Below are positions 41,824 to 51,101 of a DNA stretch of 64,000 nt, piece by piece (within the stretch, counting starts at the first letter, position 1; every line of letters starts with the position of its first letter). A model generated the notes under the pieces. It worked only from the letters and a program-made list of their open reading frames with translations. It did no database searches and was not told the origin of the DNA. The DNA is taken from contig NZ_FWYD01000020.1 of assembly GCF_900176485.1 (NCBI RefSeq), positions 1 to 64,000 on the forward strand, written 5' to 3'. Made by a program: the position numbers and the translations under genes. Source of the stretch: Primorskyibacter flagellatus (GTDB lineage Bacteria > Pseudomonadota > Alphaproteobacteria > Rhodobacterales > Rhodobacteraceae).

Positions 41824-43251
41824 ATGGTGAAGATGACTCCGGTGCTTTTGTGTGGTGGGTCCGGCACACGGCTCTGGCCACTGTCACGCAAATCGTATCC
41901 CAAGCAGTTCTCCTCCCTCATGGGCGCGCAGAGTCTGTTTCAGGCCTCCACTCACCGGTTGTCAGGCGATGCGTTCGCAGCGCCACTGATCGTCACGGGC
42001 GAGGATTTCCGCTTCATCGTGTCCGAACAGCTTGCTGCCATTCATCAGCAGGCACAGACCATCCTGATCGAACCCGAGGGGCGCAACACCGCACCCGCCG
42101 TGTTGGCCGCGGCGCTGTGGCTGGCGGAGCATGACCCCGATGGGCTGATGCTTGTCGCGCCCTCCGATCACGTCATTCCCGATGCGGAAGCTTTTGGCGC
42201 GGCCATCGCCGCTGCCGTGCCGCGGGCCGAGGCCGGCGATCTGGTGACCTTTGGCATCGCACCCACCCGGCCCGAAACGGGATATGGCTATCTTGAGCTT
42301 GCGCCCGGCGCCGATACGTCGGTCTCCACGCCGCAACCATTGGCCCGCTTCGTCGAAAAACCCGATGCGGGGCGCGCGGCAGAAATGCTTGGCGCAGGTA
42401 ATTTTCTTTGGAACGCGGGCATCTTCCTGTTCTCGACCAAGGCCATCCTCGCCGCCTACGAGGCGCATGCCCCCGAACTGATCGAGAGTGCGCGCGCCGC
42501 GGTGGCCGGATCGGCGCGGGATCTGGGCTTCACCCGCCTGGCCGCAGACCCTTGGGCAGAGCTTGCCGATATCTCGATCGACTATGCGATCATGGAAAAG
42601 GCCGACAATCTCGTGGTGATGCCCTATGGCGGCGACTGGTCGGATCTGGGCGGCTGGGACGCAGTCTGGCAGGAAAGCGGGCCGGATGCGGCGGGAAATG
42701 TGGCGTCCAACAATGCAACCGCCATTGATTGCCGGAACACGCTTTTGCGCAGTGAGGCCGAGGGGCTGGAACTGGTGGGCATCGGGCTGGATGACATGAT
42801 CGCCGTGGCCATGCCGGATGCGGTTCTGGTGGCCCATAAATCCGACAGCCAGCGCGTGAAAGAGGCCGTCGCGACCCTGAAGGAGAAAGGCGCCAAACAG
42901 GCAACCACCTTCCCTGTAGATCATCGCCCCTGGGGCTGGTTCGAAAGTCTCGTGCTCGGCGACCGCTTTCAAGTCAAGCGCATCGTGGTGCATCCCGGCG
43001 CGGCCCTCAGCCTGCAAAGCCACCATCACCGTTCCGAGCATTGGATCGTGGTGCAGGGCACCGCCAAGGTCACGGTGGATGACGAGGTGAAGCTGGTGAC
43101 CGAGAACCAATCGGTCTACATCCCGCTGGGCGGTGTTCACCGGATGGAAAACCCCGGCAAGGTCGACATGGTGCTGATCGAAGTGCAGACAGGTTCCTAT
43201 CTGGGTGAAGACGACATCATCCGCTACGAAGACGTTTACGCGCGCAATTGA
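41824..43251 (+). CDS. manC: Mannose-1-phosphate guanylyltransferase / mannose-6-phosphate isomerase
   Basis: 475 residues. N-terminal nucleotidyltransferase domain with LLCGGSGTRLWPLSRKSYPKQF and FVEKPDAGRAAEML, then a C-terminal cupin isomerase domain (ALSLQSHHHRSEHWIVVQGTAKV). It makes GDP-mannose from mannose-1-phosphate and should also convert fructose-6-phosphate to mannose-6-phosphate. In this operon it supplies the sugar donor, so the polysaccharide probably contains mannose or a derivative. No phosphomannomutase gene is in the window. Confidence 0.93.
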   Translation: MVKMTPVLLCGGSGTRLWPLSRKSYPKQFSSLMGAQSLFQASTHRLSGDAFAAPLIVTGEDFRFIVSEQLAAIHQQAQTILIEPEGRNTAPAVLAAALWLAEHDPDGLMLVAPSDHVIPDAEAFGAAIAAAVPRAEAGDLVTFGIAPTRPETGYGYLELAPGADTSVSTPQPLARFVEKPDAGRAAEMLGAGNFLWNAGIFLFSTKAILAAYEAHAPELIESARAAVAGSARDLGFTRLAADPWAELADISIDYAIMEKADNLVVMPYGGDWSDLGGWDAVWQESGPDAAGNVASNNATAIDCRNTLLRSEAEGLELVGIGLDDMIAVAMPDAVLVAHKSDSQRVKEAVATLKEKGAKQATTFPVDHRPWGWFESLVLGDRFQVKRIVVHPGAALSLQSHHHRSEHWIVVQGTAKVTVDDEVKLVTENQSVYIPLGGVHRMENPGKVDMVLIEVQTGSYLGEDDIIRYEDVYARN

Positions 43252-43375
43252 AAGTAACTTCGGATGATCAAGTACGGATTTGCCGTGGCCGACAAGGCTT
43301 TTCTGCGCGACCTGTTTGTGGCGTCCATATGATGGGCATCATACGGCCCTGCCGCCCCTACACCCGGCATGCGTC

Positions 43376-44746
43376 ATGCTAGGGGTCATCCGAACCAAAC
43401 TGTCGGGGGACGGCTTGGGTGCGCGCGTCATGCGCGGCTCGGCCCTGACTTTTATGGGCTTCGGCACCAGCCAGTTTCTGCGGCTGGGATCGAACCTGAT
43501 CGTGACGCGACTGCTGTTTCCTGAAGCCTTCGGCCTGATGGCGATCATGACACTGTTCCTGACCGGGCTGCAAATGGTTTCCGATATTGGATTGACCACC
43601 GGGATTGTGCGATCCAAACGCGGCGACGATCCGGTGTTTCTCAACACGTGTTGGACTCTACAGATCATTCGTGGCGTGCTGCTGGCCGCGATCTGCTGTA
43701 TCATCGCCGGCCCGGTTGCGCGTTTTTATGGTGAGCCGATCCTGCATGAACTGATGTACGGGGTTGCCTTCACGGTTTTTGTGATGGGATTGCGTTCAAC
43801 TCGCATTGCCACAGCGACCCGGAAAATCCTTCTGGGGCGACTGACGCTGCTGGATCTGGGAAGTCAGGTCTTGTCGATTCTGTCCATGATCGTGTTGGCA
43901 ATGATCTGGGAATCTGTATGGGCGCTGATGATTGGGATGATTGTTGCGAACATGTCCAAAGCGGTTCTTTCCCATGTCATGCTGCCGGGTCACCCCAGCC
44001 GCCTCACACTCGAGCGTGCCGCCGTGCTCGAACAGTACCATTTTGGAAAATACCTCTTCGTCAGCTCCGGTCTGACCTTCGTGATCGACAATGGTGATCG
44101 GATTCTGCTGTCGAAGTTTCTTAGCCTTTCCAGTCTTGCTTTTTACAATATCGCGTACTTCTTTGCTTCCGTGCCACTGATCCTCATGGGAAATTTCGTA
44201 AACCGGATTGTCTATCCGCTTTACAGTGCTCATCCGCCAGCGGAGTCGGAGGCTAATCGCCGTGCTATTTCAAAGACGCGTTTCGCTTTGACGGGGGGCA
44301 TGTTCACGCTGCTCTTCGGATTTGGGTTGCTGGGACAGTGGTTGATCGAACTGCTTTATACCGAGAATTACTGGCAGGCCGGGCCGATCCTTGTGGCGTT
44401 GACAGTGTCGCTGATGCCCAATTTAATCGTGCAGGGATATGCCTTCGTTTTACTCGCAAATGGCAAGTCCGGGACTTATACGGGCTTTCAGTTGTTCCGG
44501 GCGGTTCTCCAAACCACTTTATTGACGATCGGACTCATGCAATACGGCCTGATCGGCGCCTTGGTCGCGCAGCCGGTGGCGGTTTTGCTCACTTATCCGG
44601 TGCTGGTCTATCTGATCCGTCCCTACAAGGCAGAAGATCCGCTGCATGACATTGTCTTTACTGTTCTTACGCTGCTCTCTGCAGGGATCGTCTTCTGGCT
44701 CAATGGCGACGCATTGTCGTATGTGATCAACGTGTCCATGTCATGA
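43376..44746 (+). CDS. Oligosaccharide flippase (Wzx-like)
   Basis: About 456 residues with 11-13 membrane segments, starting MLGVIRTKL...GSALTFMGFGTSQFLRLGSNLIVTRLLFP. This is the Polysacc_synt (MOP/Wzx) family that moves undecaprenol-linked repeat units to the periplasm. The ATG at 43376 is chosen because the open frame before it (from 43280) is dissimilar. It is the last gene of the operon and ends 15 bp before the convergent SGNH lipoprotein gene. The PST-type family is inferred from topology. Confidence 0.85.
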   Translation: MLGVIRTKLSGDGLGARVMRGSALTFMGFGTSQFLRLGSNLIVTRLLFPEAFGLMAIMTLFLTGLQMVSDIGLTTGIVRSKRGDDPVFLNTCWTLQIIRGVLLAAICCIIAGPVARFYGEPILHELMYGVAFTVFVMGLRSTRIATATRKILLGRLTLLDLGSQVLSILSMIVLAMIWESVWALMIGMIVANMSKAVLSHVMLPGHPSRLTLERAAVLEQYHFGKYLFVSSGLTFVIDNGDRILLSKFLSLSSLAFYNIAYFFASVPLILMGNFVNRIVYPLYSAHPPAESEANRRAISKTRFALTGGMFTLLFGFGLLGQWLIELLYTENYWQAGPILVALTVSLMPNLIVQGYAFVLLANGKSGTYTGFQLFRAVLQTTLLTIGLMQYGLIGALVAQPVAVLLTYPVLVYLIRPYKAEDPLHDIVFTVLTLLSAGIVFWLNGDALSYVINVSMS

Positions 44747-44761
44747 CCGGTTCGAAGCCGC

Positions 44762-45706
44762 TTACTTCTGCGACACCCCGCTCGGAGAATAGGCCGTCAC
44801 GACCCGCCAAACGGTTTCCTGCATCGCGCGGGCGGCCTCTGGTCCGGGATCGGCTGCGGGCGTGCCGCTGGTCTTGTCCAACGCATGCGCCAACCCCTCT
44901 GGGGAGCGACCATAGAGCACCGCGTAATGGGTCAGCGCCATCAGGTAAGCACCGTAATCGTTGAAGTGGATCTGATCCCCGAACAGGTCCTTGCGGCTCT
45001 GGATCGGTCCGATCCCGCCCGCGGCCTCAAACTGGCGCACGAAGGCCGCCATCACCTGTCCGCCGGGGATCACGTAAATCGGCCGGGTGACATCGTCATG
45101 GGCCAGCGTGCGGCGCAGGATCTCGCCTTCCCAATAAAGACCCAAGTCGCGGTCGAGCCTGGCCAGCCAGCCTTCTTCATCGTCAAGCTGGTGCCATGTC
45201 TCGTAGAGATAGACCCGTGCCTCGGGGTTCCCGTCCCAGGCGGCCTTGGCCCATTTGCGCAAGTATTCCTGCGAATCTTGATACTTGATACTGTCGCGGA
45301 TCTCGACGGTTTCGGTCAGCACCACCACGTCATATTCACCCGAGGCCAGCGCCTCATGTGGATCGCGGAATTGCGCATGGGCGTTTTCCTGTTCGAACCC
45401 TTTCACGGGAATATCCGGTTCCCAGTGCTCGCGCAGATTGGCACCCCAGCCCAGTTGGCTGTTGAAGCTGTGACCGTCCTCCGCCAGTTGCGCCAGCATC
45501 ACCGGCATGTCCTTGCCCACAAGGCTGTGCCCCAGATGATAGACCCGGAGCGGGGCCTCGGGCGGTACCAGAGGCTTTTCGTAAAGCGCGTCGAAGGCGG
45601 CTTTATCGATCGGCTCGGGTGGGCCTTCGCAGCGGGAAGTCAGTCCGCAGGCGGACAGGAGTAGCAGGAGGAAAGCGGTGGACTTTCGTTTGAAGCGATG
45701 CAGCAT
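44762..45706 (-). CDS. SGNH-like lipoprotein
   Basis: 314 residues. A lipoprotein signal with lipobox LSAC (Cys20). The mature part has YHLGHSLVGKD (GHS replacing the GDS of SGNH, Ser61), DVVVLTETVEI, and a late DQIHFNDYGAYLMAL (candidate Asp/His). It is probably an envelope-anchored hydrolase or an inactive relative. It overlaps the PPTase gene by 67 bp and is the last gene of the PKS/NRPS operon. A role in releasing, deacylating or tailoring the product, or in export, is only an inference. Confidence 0.65.
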   Translation of the reverse strand: MLHRFKRKSTAFLLLLLSACGLTSRCEGPPEPIDKAAFDALYEKPLVPPEAPLRVYHLGHSLVGKDMPVMLAQLAEDGHSFNSQLGWGANLREHWEPDIPVKGFEQENAHAQFRDPHEALASGEYDVVVLTETVEIRDSIKYQDSQEYLRKWAKAAWDGNPEARVYLYETWHQLDDEEGWLARLDRDLGLYWEGEILRRTLAHDDVTRPIYVIPGGQVMAAFVRQFEAAGGIGPIQSRKDLFGDQIHFNDYGAYLMALTHYAVLYGRSPEGLAHALDKTSGTPAADPGPEAARAMQETVWRVVTAYSPSGVSQK

Positions 45707-46374
45707 GCCATACTCCTGGATAGAAAAGCGAAGCTCGCGATAAGGGTTTCAGTCCTCAAAGCGTGTACGGTGATCATTTTCGACACGGCAGGCGGATCAA
45801 GAAGAAATTCTGCCTGAAACTCGGTCGAATTCGGTGTGAGGAAGACCGCGTCGAAGCCGAGAACGCGCCCGGTCAGCGGGTATTGAGCCTTGTAGACGGC
45901 CTCCTTGGCGGAAAATATTGCCTTGGCGTGTCGTCCGCGGGTTGGTTCGGGCTGGCACATCAGCCAGTCCACTTCTTGCGGCGTCAGAATGTCGGGCCAG
46001 AGATCGGCGTCCAGCGGTGTGTCGTCCTCGATGTCGATGCCGAGTGTTGCAGCCCGGTCAAGCGGCGCGACAACCGCGACGGCGGCGCCGGCGCAATGGG
46101 AGATCGATCCGCACAGGCCTTCTGGCCAGATGGGGGCACGGTCCGCCCCCATGGGGATGGCCACAGGCGGCAGGCTCAGTTCCGCCATCGCAGCACGCGC
46201 GGCGGCGCGCCCGGCTGCGAACTCCCTGTGGCGTTTTTCGACCATCTTCCGGGTTGCCTCTGCCTCTTCCGCAAAGAGAGGGGCGGACATGCCACGGGGG
46301 TCGGTCACACCCACGCCGATACCGGGGCCCACGCAGGCACGCAAGGCAGCGGCCAGCGCGGGCAGGTCGGTCAT
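45640..46374 (-). CDS. 4'-phosphopantetheinyl transferase (Sfp/EntD-like)
   Basis: 244 residues. It carries GSISHC (about 89-94), GIDIE (Asp114 and Glu116, magnesium) and FSAKEAVYKAQYP (154-166, with the catalytic Glu/Lys), the motifs of the EntD group. It loads the 4'-phosphopantetheine arm onto carrier proteins. It starts 4 bp inside the NRPS end (ATGA), so translation is coupled. Its presence makes the operon self-sufficient for activating the PKS and NRPS carrier domains. Confidence 0.9.
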   Translation of the reverse strand: MTDLPALAAALRACVGPGIGVGVTDPRGMSAPLFAEEAEATRKMVEKRHREFAAGRAAARAAMAELSLPPVAIPMGADRAPIWPEGLCGSISHCAGAAVAVVAPLDRAATLGIDIEDDTPLDADLWPDILTPQEVDWLMCQPEPTRGRHAKAIFSAKEAVYKAQYPLTGRVLGFDAVFLTPNSTEFQAEFLLDPPAVSKMITVHALRTETLIASFAFLSRSMACCIASNESPPLSSCYSCPPAD

Positions 46375-49300
46375 TCGGGCTGCCGGGACCTGCGGGCGCG
46401 CATTTCCCGGCGCCGCGCCATGGCATCGGCGCGGGCATTGCCGGTTTCAGGTGCAGAGCCCTCGGTCGGACTGGCCGGGGTTTGTGTCATGGGTTTGGCC
46501 GGTTTGGCCGGTTTGGCAGGGGCGGCGCCACCGCCAAGCTTGCCTTGCACAGCTTCGGCAAGGTCACCCAGAACGGGGAACCGGAAAATATCGGTGATCG
46601 ACAGCTTGGTGACACCCAGACGGGTGCGGATTTCCCGGTGTGTCTGGACCGCCAGCAGCGAGTGCCCGCCCATATCAAAGAAATTGTCCCGTGCCGAGAT
46701 ATCGCCCACGCCAAGCGTTGCCGCCCAGATGGCCGCGATTTCGGCGGTGACCTCTTCCAGACTGCGGGTTTCGCCCGCTGGCGGCGCAGCACCGTTTCCT
46801 GCGGGGGCAGGTTGCGGCGCGGGCCGGGGCGCGGCTGCACGAACCGGGGTCGCGGGCACGGGCAGCGCCTTGCGGTCCACCTTCTTGTTGGGGGTCAGCG
46901 GGAAGGCATCGAGCGCCACGAACCGCGCCGGGACCATATGCGCAGGCAGATGCTCGGCGAGAAGGGTCTTGAGCTTGGCTTCCTCCACCGGGTTGTCGGT
47001 CAGCAGATAGGCCACCAGTTGCTGCACGCCGGGCTGGTCCTCACGCGCGACCACAACCGACTGGCGGATGCCGTCCAGCGTGTCGATGACGCTTTCAATC
47101 TCGCCCAGTTCGATCCGGTAGCCACGCAGCTTGACCTGGAAATCGGTCCGGCCAAGGAAATCGAGCGTGCGGTCCATGCGCCAACGCATCAGATCACCCG
47201 TGCGGTAGAGCCGCGCGCCTTCGCGGTCCGAGAAGGGATCGGGGATGAAACGGTCCGCCGTCAGGTCGGGCCGCTCCCAATAGCCGCGTGTCACCCCGTC
47301 GCCGCCGATGAAAAGCTCGCCCGCTGCGCCGATGGGAAGCGGCTGCAGCTTGTCATCCAGCACATAGACCTGCGTATTGGCGATGGGGGTGCCGATGCCC
47401 ACAACGCCAGCGCCGGCCGCGGCCGTCTGGGTGGTGGACCAGATCGTGGTCTCTGTGGGCCCGTACATGTTTTCGATATGGGCGCGGGTCAGGCCACCCA
47501 ATTCGCCCACCAACGCGCCGGGCAGCGCCTCGCCGCCCACCATCAGGTGCTTGACATGGGCCAGCGCATCACTGGCTTCATCGTTCATCACCAGCATCCG
47601 CGCCATCGACGGCGTGCATTGCATATGGGTCACGCCATGCCGGACGATCTGGGCGGCGATGGAATAGTCATCCTCGGCCGGGCCTGCGCCTTCATTGGCG
47701 ATGCGCAGCACCTCGGCCAGCGGTTCCAGCCCGGCAAGGATCGTGTCCACATCGATGCCGTAATCGATCAGACAGGCAATCTCGGTCACGCCGAAGCTCT
47801 TGACCTGCGCAACCCGCGTCAGCGCGTCCTCGACCGTGCCAAACAGCCCGCTATCGTTGAAATAACGCTCAAAAGCGAAATCGAGGATGCCTTCCAGTTC
47901 TTCCTCTGTCAGCGATCCCAGATCCAGCTGGAAAGCATTGTCCACGCCCTTGGGTTTCTTGAAGGCGGGAAACGCCCAGGCATATTGCTTGATAAGCCCC
48001 GCAGCCGAGCGCAGGTAATCCTTCATCGGCTCGCGCGCGATTTCGCGGGCCTCGTCGCGGGTGTCCGCCAGGAAGCTGTGCAACATCAGCGTCACCTTGA
48101 AGCGGGCCGGATCATGCCCGGCTTCGCGCAGCGTCTCATGGTAGAGCTTGATCTTCTCGCCGACCTCTTCGACGGACTGGCCCAACAGGTGGGTCAGCAC
48201 ATTGCAGCCGTTGCGCCCGGCTTCTTTCCAGGTCTCGGGATTGCCCGCCGTGGTCACCCACAGATCCGGGGTTTTCGAGATCGGCCGCGGCTGGGTGATG
48301 ACGGCATGCATCTGCCCGTCCTTGCGGGCAAATTCCACCGGCTCGCCCGCCCAGAGCTTGCGCAGATCGGCGATCTGGCGGAACATCGCGGGCTTGTTTT
48401 CAGGCGGGGTGTTTTCGGGGCGCAGCACAAAGTCATCCGGCTGCCATCCGCTGGCGATGGCCAGACCCGCGCGCCCGTTGGTCAGGTTGTCGATCACCGC
48501 CCATTCCTCGGCGATACGCGCGGTATGGTGCAGCGGGGCGACGCAGGACCCGGCCCGCACACCGATATTTTTCGTCAGCCCGGCCACAGCCGCGCCGGTG
48601 ACCGAGGGGTTGGGATAGGGGCCGCCGAAGGCATGGAAATGCCGTTCGGGCGTCCAGACTGCGCAGAACCCGTTTTCATCGGCGAATTTCGCGCCTTCCA
48701 GAAGCGAGCGGTACTTGTCCCGGCCCACGCCATCGTCATTGCCCCAGTAATAGAGGCTGAATTCCATGCCGCCGAGGCCCGCGCCCGAAGGGGCATCGCC
48801 GGATACCAATGCGCGGCTTTCATCGCCCGACAGCACCAGCTTGAATCCCCGCGCCAGTGTCCAGAAAATCTCCAACACCGAAATGTCGAAGGACAGCGAG
48901 GTGACAGCCAGCCAGACCCCGCCGGGCTTGTGATCGATCCGGTCGTCCATCCCGGCAAAGAAATTGGCCACGTTGCGGTGTTCGATCATCACCCCCTTGG
49001 GCCGCCCGGTCGAACCGGATGTATAGATCATATAGGCCAGATCCGCGCCCGTGACCCCGCTGTCGGGGGCGGTTTCCGGCTGGGCGCTCATGTCGGTTTC
49101 AATGTCGAGGATCTGCGCGGCGCTTTGCGGCAGGGTGGCGGCCAGTTCGGCATTGGTCACGATCACCGCCGCGCGACTGTCTTCGATGTAAAGCGCGGTG
49201 CGTTCGGCGGGGTAGGCGGGATCCATCGGCAGGTAGGCCCCGCCGGCCTTCAGGATGGCAAAGGCGGCAATCACAAGCTCTGCCGAGCGCGGCAGGTGCA

Positions 49301-51077
49301 GCCCGACGATGCTGCCGGGTTTCACCCCCAGCGCGATCAGCTGATGCGCCATGCGGTTGGCCGCCGCATCAAGCGCGGCATAGCTGAGGGTCGTGCCCTC
49401 GAAGGCCAGTGCCTCGGCTTGCGGGCTGCGCGCCACCTGTGCCTCGAAGGCCTGATGCATGCAGAGAGCGGCCTCGTAGGGTTTGTCGGTGGCGTTCCAG
49501 TCCACGACGACCTGCTGGCGTTCGGCATCGGGCAGGATCGGCAGGGTTGCCGGATCGTCGCTGCCCTCCAGATGCGCCAGAAGATGTGTCAGCCGCGCGG
49601 CATGAAGATCAAGCGCCGCGTCGCTGATCCGGGACTTGTCGGCAAAAAGCATCGCCGCTCCGGACCCTGTCGCGAAGGTCAGCGCGGTTTGGCCCACGAG
49701 GCCTGCTTCGGGGTCTTCGGACAGGCCCAGAACGGGCAGGGCGGGGGGCTCGGCACCGGGCAGGCGGGCGATCAGGTCGGCGGCAAAGGGTCCGCGGGCG
49801 CGGGCCTCGGCCATGGCGGTGTCCAGCGCAGAGGCCATTTTGGCAAAACTGTCGCCCTGATCGACGCGCAGCGGCAGCCAGTCGGCAATATAGGCTGCGC
49901 CGGGGCCTTGCGGGGCTGGTGCATGCAGCGCCAGATCGACCCGAAACGCCCCGGATAGCCGCGCGCCCAGAAGGGCAAAGGCGGCACGAGCCTTGTCCTG
50001 CGGCAACCCTTCGGGCAGAGCCACGGGGCGCGCGATAGGCTGGTGCGGACCGTCAGCGGGCTGCAAGAGGGGCAGGTCGAGCGGGTGTATACCCTCAAGC
50101 GTGGCGCGCCATGCGGGATCGGTGGCCGCAAGTGGCGTCAGCGCTTCTGTCAGGGCCGTTTTGGTCTGGGCCGCAAGCGCGGGCAGGATCGCCCCAACCC
50201 GGGTGATGTCCTGCGGCGCGGCAGGCGCGCCGTTGCAATCGGTGATCCGGGTCAGGACCAGATCGCCCGCGCCGGTGGCGATGGACAGCATATCGGCATC
50301 GGCGGCCAGCACCGCGCCGGGGGCAGCGCCGGATGTGCTGGTGGCCACATGCGCCTCATGTGCCAGCCAGACCCGCCCGCCGGCCTCGAACTTGGAGATG
50401 CAGAGCGGATTCCAGTAATCGCCATGATCCAGCGCCCGCACCATCCGCGCCAGATCGGCGGCGGGCCGGGTGAAATCAAGCCGCGCGCCTGCTTCGGGTC
50501 GGTCATCGCGGGCGAAATAGCTGCGCCGGGACAGATCCTGAGCCTGCCTTGCAGGATCCGGTTTTGCCAGTTCCGCCACCACGTTGGGGAAGCTGTCGAT
50601 GGCTGCGGCATAGCATTTGGTGTTGAGCGTCAGCGCCGTGTCAGCATCAGAGACGGGGAAGCGCGCGGTTGCGATCAGGTCGCCCTCGTCCACGCCGCCC
50701 TCGATCATGTGCCAGCTGATGCCGTGTTCGGCCTCGCCCGCCAGCGCCGCCCAGACCGGCGCATTCAGCCCCGCATAGGCAGGCAGTGGCCCGTCATGGA
50801 AATTCACCGCGCCGCGTTTGGGCATTGCCAGCACCGCCTGCGGGATGATGTCGAGATTGGCGATCGACAACAGCCAGTCGAAGTCTTGCCCCGCCAGCCG
50901 GTCAGCCAGACCCGGCCCGGTCGCCACCACATTCAGACCATGCCCTTCGGCCCAGGCGCGCACATCGGCGTTGCGGGTGACGACGCCGCGGATCGGGTGA
51001 TCCCCTTCCAGAAGCAGTTCACCGCATTGAATGACAAGGCTTTCGTTGCCGATAATGACAGAGCTAAATTGGGACAT
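46371..51077 (-). CDS. NRPS: formyltransferase, adenylation with luciferase-like monooxygenase insert, carrier
   Basis: 1568 residues. A formyltransferase domain (1 to about 270) keeps the catalytic NFHDGPLPAYAG (Asn92, His94) and Asp130. A region of about 280-500 looks like a worn condensation-domain remnant. The adenylation domain follows: core A3 IYTSGSTGRPKG (about 685), A4 SFDISVLEIFW, and late NKKVDRKAL. A flavin luciferase-like monooxygenase (about 769-1130, MEFSLYYWGNDDG...AVWTPERHFHAFGGPYPNPSV) is inserted inside the A domain. Last is a carrier with DMGGHSLLA (Ser about 1466). The LLM matches the MupA/Atu3671 type (TIGR04020 in my memory). No thioesterase is present. Confidence 0.88.
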   Translation of the reverse strand: MSQFSSVIIGNESLVIQCGELLLEGDHPIRGVVTRNADVRAWAEGHGLNVVATGPGLADRLAGQDFDWLLSIANLDIIPQAVLAMPKRGAVNFHDGPLPAYAGLNAPVWAALAGEAEHGISWHMIEGGVDEGDLIATARFPVSDADTALTLNTKCYAAAIDSFPNVVAELAKPDPARQAQDLSRRSYFARDDRPEAGARLDFTRPAADLARMVRALDHGDYWNPLCISKFEAGGRVWLAHEAHVATSTSGAAPGAVLAADADMLSIATGAGDLVLTRITDCNGAPAAPQDITRVGAILPALAAQTKTALTEALTPLAATDPAWRATLEGIHPLDLPLLQPADGPHQPIARPVALPEGLPQDKARAAFALLGARLSGAFRVDLALHAPAPQGPGAAYIADWLPLRVDQGDSFAKMASALDTAMAEARARGPFAADLIARLPGAEPPALPVLGLSEDPEAGLVGQTALTFATGSGAAMLFADKSRISDAALDLHAARLTHLLAHLEGSDDPATLPILPDAERQQVVVDWNATDKPYEAALCMHQAFEAQVARSPQAEALAFEGTTLSYAALDAAANRMAHQLIALGVKPGSIVGLHLPRSAELVIAAFAILKAGGAYLPMDPAYPAERTALYIEDSRAAVIVTNAELAATLPQSAAQILDIETDMSAQPETAPDSGVTGADLAYMIYTSGSTGRPKGVMIEHRNVANFFAGMDDRIDHKPGGVWLAVTSLSFDISVLEIFWTLARGFKLVLSGDESRALVSGDAPSGAGLGGMEFSLYYWGNDDGVGRDKYRSLLEGAKFADENGFCAVWTPERHFHAFGGPYPNPSVTGAAVAGLTKNIGVRAGSCVAPLHHTARIAEEWAVIDNLTNGRAGLAIASGWQPDDFVLRPENTPPENKPAMFRQIADLRKLWAGEPVEFARKDGQMHAVITQPRPISKTPDLWVTTAGNPETWKEAGRNGCNVLTHLLGQSVEEVGEKIKLYHETLREAGHDPARFKVTLMLHSFLADTRDEAREIAREPMKDYLRSAAGLIKQYAWAFPAFKKPKGVDNAFQLDLGSLTEEELEGILDFAFERYFNDSGLFGTVEDALTRVAQVKSFGVTEIACLIDYGIDVDTILAGLEPLAEVLRIANEGAGPAEDDYSIAAQIVRHGVTHMQCTPSMARMLVMNDEASDALAHVKHLMVGGEALPGALVGELGGLTRAHIENMYGPTETTIWSTTQTAAAGAGVVGIGTPIANTQVYVLDDKLQPLPIGAAGELFIGGDGVTRGYWERPDLTADRFIPDPFSDREGARLYRTGDLMRWRMDRTLDFLGRTDFQVKLRGYRIELGEIESVIDTLDGIRQSVVVAREDQPGVQQLVAYLLTDNPVEEAKLKTLLAEHLPAHMVPARFVALDAFPLTPNKKVDRKALPVPATPVRAAAPRPAPQPAPAGNGAAPPAGETRSLEEVTAEIAAIWAATLGVGDISARDNFFDMGGHSLLAVQTHREIRTRLGVTKLSITDIFRFPVLGDLAEAVQGKLGGGAAPAKPAKPAKPMTQTPASPTEGSAPETGNARADAMARRREMRARRSRQPE

Positions 51078-51101
51078 GAAAAACAGGCTGCCTTTTGAGA
51101 G

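Noticed and set aside
45918-49958. Very long open frame (1346 codons) on the plus strand, opposite the NRPS gene.
   Set aside because: It runs antisense to conserved NRPS domains, has no recognisable domain and is rich in Arg/His/Gly/Gln, as expected from the complement of GC-rich codons.
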